A stretch of 64,000 bases of DNA from NCBI RefSeq assembly GCF_012972675.1, contig NZ_JABCRE010000002.1, positions 1,229,001 through 1,293,000 on the forward strand, in the 5' to 3' direction. Both the position numbers and the translations under genes were made by a program. The first letter of the stretch is position 1, and each line of letters starts with the position of its first letter. The notes below the pieces were generated by a model that was not told the origin of the DNA, ran no database searches, and saw nothing but the letters and a program-made list of their open reading frames with translations. The stretch is from Pontixanthobacter rizhaonensis. GTDB taxonomy: Bacteria > Pseudomonadota > Alphaproteobacteria > Sphingomonadales > Sphingomonadaceae. Positions 58,093 to 64,000 of this stretch are shown piece by piece.

Positions 58093-59099
58093 AGGCTGTC
58101 TGCACAGGCTCTGCGCCCTCCACACTCGACACTCTGAAACTGGTCGAAGTGGATGCACCACCCGCGCCCGGCCCAGGCGAAATCCAAGTCGCTTTGAAAG
58201 CAAGCTCGCTCAACTATCACGATTACGCCGTCGTCAAAGGCATGATCCCGACGCCCGAAGGCCGCATCCCTATGTCGGATGGTGCGGGTGAAGTGATAGC
58301 AGTCGGCGATGGTGTGACCGCCTATGCGGTGGGTGATTTGGTCGTATCGACGTTCTTTCCTGACTGGCTGGACGGCCAACCGCCCGCGACCGCTTTTACG
58401 CGTGTGCCCGGCGATGGGATCAACGGGTATGCTTGTGAGCAGATCACCGCGCCGACCACTTGGTTCACGCGCGCCCCCACGGGGTATGATGCCGCGCAAG
58501 CTGCAACATTGACCTGCGCTGGCTTAACCGCTTGGCGCGCTTTGTTCGTCGATTACACGCTGAAGCCCGGCGACACTGTGCTCGTCCAAGGCACTGGCGG
58601 CGTATCCATTTTCGCCCTGCAATTGGCCAAGGCGGCAGGCGCGACCGTCATCGCCACCAGCTCCTCCGACGAAAAGCTGGAACGGGTAAAGGCGCTCGGC
58701 GCGGACCATGTGATCAATTACAAAGATGTTCCGGCATGGGGGCCAAAGGCGCTCGAACTAACCGGAGGGCGCGGCGTGGACTGCGTGGTCGAAGTGGGCG
58801 GTGCCGGAACGCTGGATCAATCGATGCTGGCGGCCCGGGTTGGCGGACACATCGCCCTGATCGGTGTTCTTACAGGAATGGCCGGACCGGTGCAGACCGC
58901 CCTGCTCTTTGCGAAGAACCTGACCGTTCAGGGCTTGACCGTGGGCAGCCGCCAGCACCAATTGGATATGATCGCCGGCATCGAAGCCAACGGGATTGAA
59001 CCGGTCATTTCGGATCGCTTCGCATTGGCCGACCTCGCCGATGCTTTCCGCCATCAAGAAAGCGGAAAGCATTTCGGCAAGATCGTTATCGATATCTAA
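58089..59099 (+). CDS. Zinc-independent medium-chain dehydrogenase/quinone oxidoreductase-like
   Basis: This 336-residue MDR protein has a GroES-like N-terminal domain (VKASSLNYHDYAVVKG, where Tyr/His/Asp replace the zinc-binding Cys of alcohol dehydrogenases; the sequence reads ALKASSLNYHDY). A Rossmann domain follows with VLVQGTGGVSIFALQLAKAAGATVIATSSS and GGRGVDCVVEVGGAGTLDQSM. It is therefore an NAD(P)H-dependent reductase without catalytic zinc. GGAGG precedes ATG 58089, which overlaps the amidohydrolase stop by 4 nt. Substrate unknown; a shared catabolic pathway with the amidohydrolase is inferred from coupling. Confidence 0.87.
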   Translation: MKAVCTGSAPSTLDTLKLVEVDAPPAPGPGEIQVALKASSLNYHDYAVVKGMIPTPEGRIPMSDGAGEVIAVGDGVTAYAVGDLVVSTFFPDWLDGQPPATAFTRVPGDGINGYACEQITAPTTWFTRAPTGYDAAQAATLTCAGLTAWRALFVDYTLKPGDTVLVQGTGGVSIFALQLAKAAGATVIATSSSDEKLERVKALGADHVINYKDVPAWGPKALELTGGRGVDCVVEVGGAGTLDQSMLAARVGGHIALIGVLTGMAGPVQTALLFAKNLTVQGLTVGSRQHQLDMIAGIEANGIEPVISDRFALADLADAFRHQESGKHFGKIVIDI

Positions 59100-59135
59100 G
59101 GGCCGTTCGGCCAAATAATCTACGGTTGGTCAACC

Positions 59136-60233
59136 TTACGGTTGGATCACGATACCTTTTGCGGGGTCCACCTTGCCGCTGAGCATGGTCAAATAAGTCT
59201 CACGCGCTGCGTCGAGGCCGTTCAACGTGACGATGTCCACAGTGCCTTCGACCGCGCTGAGGAAGCCGTGCCACGTCTTCGCAATCATCTTACCACCTTC
59301 GACCGGGCCATGTGCCTTGAAGAAGGAGACAAAGTGATCTGGCGCAAAGAATAATGTTGGCTTTGGACCGGGCAACTGCGCTGCCCCGCCAAACCCCGGG
59401 CCGCGCTCTTCAATATGCGTTGCCCCGACAAGGCAGGAATATTTCAGCGCATCACCAAAGTGGGTGTGGATGCTGGATAGGAGTTCAGCGTTGCCGGCGA
59501 AATCGACGCTGACACTGTCCTCCGCCGCGACCGAACCCAGATCATCATAGGCGACGACTTCATCATATAGCCCAGTTGATTTCACAAATTCCACATTGCC
59601 GGGCGAGGTTAAGCCGATCCGCTTCACATCGGGGGAATTCTGCTTGGCCACGCTGGCCAGCCCCATTGCAGTTTTGGAAGATGCGCTGGTCAAGATGACT
59701 TGCCCTGCCCCGAACCAGTCTTCAGAGCGCAGGAAATAATCGATGACAAAACCGGTTTTGAACAACGGACCGTAGATCATCCGCTCGTTCTCACGTGCAG
59801 GATCATGTTCTGGATCAGCGGCCAACCGATTGTAATTATTGTAGACTGGGCTCATTGGCTGGCGATAATCGGTCATGTCGGAAAAACTCGCCGCGCTGAC
59901 ATTGCCCGGCACGACATCCAAATGGCTGCCCATCGGCAAATATCCATAAACGCGTTCGCCCACGGCGAATTCGCCATGATTGCTCTCAATCACTTTGGCG
60001 TGTCCCCACATCGGGACGATACCCAAACCGTCGGCATTGTCGGCCTTTGGCGGAAAGAAATTCCAATATCCAAAGCCATCACCAACCACCGCATAGGTGA
60101 TATTGTTCGCGGTGACGGAGAAACTTTCCACCTCCAACCGCACAGCCCCTTCTGCGAGCGGGCCGGTTTCCGCCTCGACCAGCGCGGCGGTGGTGAGTTC
60201 ATCCTTGCGAACGTGAACTTGATGTAAGGTCAT
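59136..60233 (-). CDS. DUF2855-family protein (MDR-like)
   Basis: This 365-residue protein matches the DUF2855 family, which has a degenerate medium-chain-dehydrogenase shape. ITYAVVGDGFGYWNFFPPK, MWGHAKVIES, VGERVYGYLPMG, and QVILTSASSKTAMGLA (equivalent to a Rossmann loop but lacking the Gly-rich pattern) are visible. Function is not established. ATG 60233 has AAGGA 7 nt upstream; the frame runs to 60287. It converges on the MDR gene and follows the GST gene by 43 bp. Confidence 0.82.
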   Translation of the reverse strand: MTLHQVHVRKDELTTAALVEAETGPLAEGAVRLEVESFSVTANNITYAVVGDGFGYWNFFPPKADNADGLGIVPMWGHAKVIESNHGEFAVGERVYGYLPMGSHLDVVPGNVSAASFSDMTDYRQPMSPVYNNYNRLAADPEHDPARENERMIYGPLFKTGFVIDYFLRSEDWFGAGQVILTSASSKTAMGLASVAKQNSPDVKRIGLTSPGNVEFVKSTGLYDEVVAYDDLGSVAAEDSVSVDFAGNAELLSSIHTHFGDALKYSCLVGATHIEERGPGFGGAAQLPGPKPTLFFAPDHFVSFFKAHGPVEGGKMIAKTWHGFLSAVEGTVDIVTLNGLDAARETYLTMLSGKVDPAKGIVIQP

Positions 60234-60276
60234 TGGGGCATCCTTTGTGATTTTTTGTTGGGCCACCCCTAACCGA

Positions 60277-60903
60277 TCACGTCTCACTTTCCCAGCGGGT
60301 CGCTTTTATGGAAGCTCGCTGACGGCACTGCACCATCCACAGCGGCAGGACTTGCAGTTGCGCAATCCCCGCTGCCCCCTCTGGCGTCAGCTCCACGCCG
60401 CGCAGGATACAGTACAGAAATATGTCCGCCATAGTGAAACCATCATTGGACCATGCGCCGTCGCGCTGCATTTCCAAATCGATGAAGGACAGCGTCTTCG
60501 CGATATCGGGCAAAGCCTTGGCAATGCGCCCTTTGTCGAGCTCCGCCCCGGCATAGCGGTGCATGATATACGGCATGACAAGCCCGCGCTCGAACAACGG
60601 GAAGAGATAGGAATTCCCCACGCCAATCCAACGTTCCATCGCCGCGCGCCGAACAGGATCGGCGGGCCGCAACGCCCCGCCATTATGCGCTGTATCGATA
60701 TAATTGGCGATCGAGACAGTCTCATACATCTCGTGCCCGTCAATATGTACAACCGGCACCTTGCCAAATGGGTGGCGGTTCTCCGGCGAATGCGCGGGCG
60801 TCGGCACGACCTCATGCGCCAAACCCGCTTCTTCGCAGACAATTTCGACTATGCGGACATAGGTGGAGATAACCGGCCCGAAGATTTGGACCGGACTGGA
60901 CAC
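60277..60903 (-). CDS. Glutathione S-transferase family protein
   Basis: This 208-residue protein has the GST fold: an N-terminal thioredoxin-like domain (VQIFGPVISTYVRIVEIVCEEAGL, with Ser/Thr near residue 13-14 as candidate catalytic residue; HPFGKVPVVHIDG cis-Pro site; YETVSIANYID, the Glu-Ser-type glutathione contact changed to ETVS) and a helical C-terminal domain with the GFTMADIFLY N-capping motif. Substrate unknown. It starts 3 nt after dnaN and is co-directional with DUF2855; read-through from dnaN is possible. Confidence 0.85.
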   Translation of the reverse strand: MSSPVQIFGPVISTYVRIVEIVCEEAGLAHEVVPTPAHSPENRHPFGKVPVVHIDGHEMYETVSIANYIDTAHNGGALRPADPVRRAAMERWIGVGNSYLFPLFERGLVMPYIMHRYAGAELDKGRIAKALPDIAKTLSFIDLEMQRDGAWSNDGFTMADIFLYCILRGVELTPEGAAGIAQLQVLPLWMVQCRQRASIKATRWESET

Positions 60904-60906
60904 AGG

Positions 60907-62034
60907 TTAAACCCGCATCGGCATCAGAACATACATCGCCGGGCTTTTGTCGTCCTTACGGATCAGCGTCGGTGCGCCTGCATCGGCAAGATGCAGCTCA
61001 ACGACATCGCTGTCGATCTGGCCGAGAATGTCTTTCAGATAATTGGCGTTAAAGCCGATCTCAAAACCTTCAGAACCATAATCGGCTGCAACTTCTTCCG
61101 TCGCAGTACCATTGTCAGGGCTGGTAACAGACAAGATGACCTTATCGGTATCGAGCCCCATTTTCACAGCGCGGGTCTTCTCCGTTGCGATTGTGGCAAC
61201 GCGGTCAACACCTTCAAAAAAGCTCTTCGGGTCGATTTTGAGCAGCTTGTCATTACCGGTCGGGATAACGCGGCTGTAATCGGGGAATGTGCCGTCGATC
61301 AGCTTCGATGTCAGCACGACGCCGCCCTCACCGCCCATGGTGAAGCGAATTTTGCTGGCGGACAAATCGATCTGGACATTGCCATCGAGCGATTCTTCCA
61401 GCAGCTTTCGCAGTTCTGCGATTGCTTTGCGCGGCACAATCACATCCGGCATTCCATCAGCGCCATCGGGCTGGTCAATCGTAAAGCGCGCGAGACGGTG
61501 GCCGTCGGTCGCTGCCGCTTTCAGAACCGGCTTACCATCATCGGCCACGTGCAGGAAAATGCCGTTGAGGTAATAGCGGGTTTCTTCGGTAGAAATCGCA
61601 AACCGGGTACGGTCAATCAGCTCCGCCAGCAGCTTTGCAGGCAGTTCAAAGCTGGTCGGCAAATCGCCTTCCACAATCACCGGGAAATCATCCCGCGGCA
61701 ATGTCGGTAAGGAGAACCGGCTGCGGCCAGCTTTGATCGCCATGCGGTTGTCAGCTGTTTCGAGGCTGACCTGGCTGCCTTCCGGAAGCTTGCGGGCGAT
61801 GTCGAACAGCAAATGCGCTGAAACAGTGATCGCGCCAGCCGCTTCGACGGAAGCTGCGGCCATGTTCTCGACCACTTGCAAATCAAGGTCGGTCGCCATC
61901 ACTTTCAGTGATCCGCCGGCATCGGCCTCAATCAACACGTTCGACAGGATGGGGATCGTGTTGCGACGCTCCACAACCGATTGAACGTGGGACAAACAAC
62001 GCAGCAGCGTAGCGCGTTCGATAGTGGCCTTCAT
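60907..62034 (-). CDS. dnaN: DNA polymerase III beta subunit (sliding clamp)
   Basis: DnaN forms the ring that tethers DNA polymerase III to DNA. The 375-residue length and three-domain pattern fit. MKATIERATLLRCLSHVQSVVERRNTIPILSNVLIEA is the family start, RTRFAISTEETRYYLNGI and ATDGHRLA lie in domain 2, and MYVLMPMRV is the conserved C-terminal end at the client-binding cleft. It is not beside dnaA or recF here, which is common in this order. A 183-bp gene-free gap upstream holds its promoter. Confidence 0.97.
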   Translation of the reverse strand: MKATIERATLLRCLSHVQSVVERRNTIPILSNVLIEADAGGSLKVMATDLDLQVVENMAAASVEAAGAITVSAHLLFDIARKLPEGSQVSLETADNRMAIKAGRSRFSLPTLPRDDFPVIVEGDLPTSFELPAKLLAELIDRTRFAISTEETRYYLNGIFLHVADDGKPVLKAAATDGHRLARFTIDQPDGADGMPDVIVPRKAIAELRKLLEESLDGNVQIDLSASKIRFTMGGEGGVVLTSKLIDGTFPDYSRVIPTGNDKLLKIDPKSFFEGVDRVATIATEKTRAVKMGLDTDKVILSVTSPDNGTATEEVAADYGSEGFEIGFNANYLKDILGQIDSDVVELHLADAGAPTLIRKDDKSPAMYVLMPMRV

Positions 62035-62217
62035 CGCGTTTCAATTCCCTTTTGCGCGCAGAGTGGCGGAAAATAGCCAGCCACCAGCGCCGGTAAAGTC
62101 CATAAGACCTTAGCGGCGCAGGGCGGTGCGGCAAAGGTTCACCGCCCCCATTGGGGTGCTTTCAGACCGATTCCTTGGGGATAAACCCTCTCCAGAACCG
62201 GCTGACGGCCCCAATTG

Positions 62218-62970
62218 TCACCCCAGCATGGCCATACCGCCATTTACGTGTAGCGTTTGCCCCGTGACATAGGATGCCTCATCCGACGCCAAATAGGCGA
62301 CAGCAGCGCCAATATCGTCGCCCTCTCCCATCCGGCCCATCGGGATACGCCCGTTAAGCGCTTCTTTCTGGGCATCGGGCAATTCGTCGGTCATTGCGGT
62401 GCGGATAAAACCCGGCGCGATGCAATTGGCGGTGACGCCGCGACTGGCGAGTTCCTGCGCGAGGCTTTTGGTTGCGCCAACCAGCCCGGCTTTCGCTGCT
62501 GCATAGTTCATTTGTCCCGGATTGCCGGTGGCACCGACCACGCTGGTGATCGAGATAATCCGGCCGTGTTTGGCTTTCATCATCGGGCGGGCGCTGGCGC
62601 GCATCAGGCGGAAGGCAGCCTCCAGATTGACTTTCATCACCTGGTCCCACTCTTCATCCTTCATCCGCATCGCGAGATTATCCCGCGTGATACCGGCATT
62701 ATTGACGAGGATATCCATTTTCCCCAGCGTATCGACGGTCGCCGGAACCAGTTTCTCAACATCATCCGCGTCAGACAGATTGCAGGTAATCTCCACATGA
62801 TCACCGCCCAGTTCATCATTCAGCTGTTCGCGAAAAATCCGCAATTTTTCTCCGTTGGAACCGGATACAGCCAAGCGTGCCCCCTGTTTGGCAAGCGCAT
62901 AAGCAATCGCAGAACCGATCCCGCCGCTGGCACCGGTTACGAGAGCTGTTTTTCCAGAGAGATCAAACAT
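62218..62970 (-). CDS. fabG: 3-oxoacyl-[ACP] reductase
   Basis: FabG reduces 3-oxoacyl-ACP with NADPH in type II fatty acid synthesis. The 250-residue product has TGASGGIGSAIA (cofactor loop), NNAGITRDNLAMRM, SITSVVGATGNPGQMNYAAAKAG (catalytic Ser, Tyr, Lys) and PGFIRTAMTDELPD. It ends TLHVNGGMAMLG, matching FabG rather than other SDRs. It follows fabD with one extra small gene between; acpP is not seen downstream within the window. Confidence 0.95.
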   Translation of the reverse strand: MFDLSGKTALVTGASGGIGSAIAYALAKQGARLAVSGSNGEKLRIFREQLNDELGGDHVEITCNLSDADDVEKLVPATVDTLGKMDILVNNAGITRDNLAMRMKDEEWDQVMKVNLEAAFRLMRASARPMMKAKHGRIISITSVVGATGNPGQMNYAAAKAGLVGATKSLAQELASRGVTANCIAPGFIRTAMTDELPDAQKEALNGRIPMGRMGEGDDIGAAVAYLASDEASYVTGQTLHVNGGMAMLG

Positions 62971-62980
62971 TCATTGGCTC

Positions 62981-63550
62981 CTAAAGTTCTGAGAATGTAG
63001 CTTCGGTATGGCGCAGCAAGGCCTCCATACCGATCAGTGAACCGACTATATTCTGTTCGTCTTCGCTAATGCCGGGCGAGAAGCGCAGGATTGTCGTACC
63101 GATGAACATAAAGTCGGCGTTGGTGGGCTGAAATTCTGTACCGGCCGCACCTGTTGCGGACGTCATGATCGACCAAAACCGCTCCCGTTCTGCATCGGGC
63201 AGTTCGGTGTCTATCTTATCGAGCACAACCTTCGCCTCTGGGTGCTTCTGCGCGATAGAATCGGCGGTAAGATCGCTGAACTGGTACAGGCCGGCAGCCT
63301 CGGATGCTTCTTCAGACCAGCCATATTCCGATGCACATTCCAGCGCTCGCTCGTCAATGATCGCAAGCACTTCAAGCGGGCGGTCTTTGATATCCATATC
63401 GGATATTTCAAATGCGGCGACATAGGCATCAAGCACCGCCTTCTGTTCTGCGCTATAACCGGTTGCAATACAGTCCAGCTGATCCGCGACTTGCGCCGAG
63501 GCAGGCAATGCTGACCCGGCCAATGCGAGCGAAGCCCAAAAATATTTCAT
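62981..63550 (-). CDS. Secreted hypothetical protein between fabD and fabG
   Basis: This 189-residue exported protein has a signal peptide (YFWASLALAGSALPASAQ). The mature part is helical and acidic with two cysteines (LDCIATG; LECASEYG) that may pair. No family was recognised. It overlaps the fabD stop by 4 nt and lies 10 bp before fabG, so it is translated in the fatty-acid operon although its export signal argues against a direct catalytic role there. Confidence 0.72.
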   Translation of the reverse strand: MKYFWASLALAGSALPASAQVADQLDCIATGYSAEQKAVLDAYVAAFEISDMDIKDRPLEVLAIIDERALECASEYGWSEEASEAAGLYQFSDLTADSIAQKHPEAKVVLDKIDTELPDAERERFWSIMTSATGAAGTEFQPTNADFMFIGTTILRFSPGISEDEQNIVGSLIGMEALLRHTEATFSEL

Positions 63551-64000
63551 GACAGTGATTTCGCCAATTCTTCGATTTGCTCCATCGTCACCACGCTGGA
63601 AACCTGGGCTTCCTTATCGATCCGGCCAATCATCGGGCCAAGGACTTTCCCGCCCAGTTCAACAAACTGCTGGGTACCCGCAGCACGCATAGCGATGACA
63701 CTTTCCCGCCAGCGGACGCGCCGGGTCACTTGCTGAACCAATAAATCGCGTTCTTCGGCGGGATCAGCCACCAATGACGCGGTTACATTGGCATAGATCG
63801 GCAGCGCCATGCTGTCGGGTGAGGTCTCGGCCAACGCCTCTGCCATTGCATCGGCGGCTGGCTGCATCAGCGAGCAATGGAACGGCGCAGAAACCGGCAG
63901 CGGAACGCCCCGTTTGATGCCATGATCCTTAACCATCGCAACCGCCCGTTCAATCGCGCCAGCATGGCCCGACAAGACAACTTGCGTGGGGTCATTATCG
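63547..64000 (-). CDS. fabD: Malonyl-CoA:ACP transacylase, C-terminal part (5' end outside window)
   Basis: This is the last ~150 residues of FabD, which loads malonyl groups onto acyl carrier protein. The visible part starts NDPTQVVLSGHAGAIERA, then PLPVSAPFHCSLMQPAADAM (catalytic His in FHC), ANVTASLVADPAEERDLLVQQVTRRVRW and QFVELGGKVLGPMIGRI. The catalytic Ser (GHSLG) lies outside. It is coupled by a 4-nt overlap to the small secreted protein and then fabG. Confidence 0.95.
   Translation of the reverse strand, partial: DNDPTQVVLSGHAGAIERAVAMVKDHGIKRGVPLPVSAPFHCSLMQPAADAMAEALAETSPDSMALPIYANVTASLVADPAEERDLLVQQVTRRVRWRESVIAMRAAGTQQFVELGGKVLGPMIGRIDKEAQVSSVVTMEQIEELAKSLS

Noticed and set aside
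59100-59135. Small palindromes between the MDR and DUF2855 genes (GGCCGTTCGGCC and GGTTGGTCAACC)
   Set aside because: The loops are only 2 nt and no U-run follows, so they were not called terminators.
60247-61710. 487-codon open frame on the plus strand
   Set aside because: It is antisense to dnaN and the GST gene, both clear family members.
62035-62217. ATTGGGG / CCCCAAT inverted repeat in the dnaN upstream region
   Set aside because: The 7-bp arms are about 50 nt apart with no supporting structure; likely chance.

Overview
This window looks like a stretch of chromosome from an aerobic alphaproteobacterium of the order Sphingomonadales, most likely the Erythrobacteraceae (inference). The support is the style of the proteins (GuaB, SdhCDA, BamD, RecN, LigA, LepA, DnaN, FabG and FabD, a two-subunit 2-oxoacid:ferredoxin oxidoreductase), moderately high G+C, dense same-strand runs with ATGA overlaps, and frequent TTG/GTG starts. 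No rRNA, tRNA, CRISPR array, integrase, transposase or phage structural gene was recognised.

Layout. 1-9.5 kb: the 5' part of a LolC-type permease gene, purF with a coupled SDR, a small PilZ protein, then a leftward run (beta-lactamase-fold lipoprotein, CFA-type methyltransferase, photolyase, YdjM-like membrane protein, small membrane protein). 9.5-20 kb: korAB, rppH, a guaB-orf-rsmB-TPR run, an M28 peptidase lipoprotein, a 3-hydroxybutyrate dehydrogenase-like SDR and a YpfJ-like zinc protein. 20-24 kb: a BlaI/M56 regulatory pair with a visible operator dyad, and creD. 24-29 kb: a cyclophilin, sdhCDA without sdhB beside it, an SDR and prmA. 29-36 kb: a tightly packed leftward run recN-orf-ligA-class A beta-lactamase-like lipoprotein-sterol desaturase-CinA. 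36-40.7 kb: a TPR-like protein and a FecR-domain protein convergent with a CHASE2 class III cyclase, then bamD. 41-44.2 kb: one A+T-rich accessory gene wedged between bamD and lepA. 46-51 kb: two tandem PAS-GGDEF-EAL-PilZ proteins. 51-55 kb: divergent PHA synthase, PHA depolymerase and a ferredoxin-NADP+ reductase. 55-61 kb: hydrolase, D-aminoacylase-like amidohydrolase, MDR dehydrogenase, DUF2855 protein and GST. 61-64 kb: dnaN, fabG, a small secreted protein and the 3' part of fabD.

The most interesting item is the gene at 41077-44247. It encodes a reverse transcriptase (YVDD motif) fused through a long helical middle region to a C-terminal nitrilase domain with a plausible Glu-Lys-Cys triad. 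This is the architecture of the UG1/DRT type 1 class of defence-associated reverse transcriptases. It stands alone, begins 16 nt after the lepA stop codon, and is visibly richer in A+T than its neighbours, so it looks like a horizontally acquired single-gene anti-phage system. A second accessory block (TPR-like, FecR and CHASE2-cyclase genes) separates bamD from recN, two genes that are usually close in alphaproteobacteria. Signalling is a theme: three PilZ proteins, two dual GGDEF/EAL proteins and a nucleotide cyclase lie within 50 kb.
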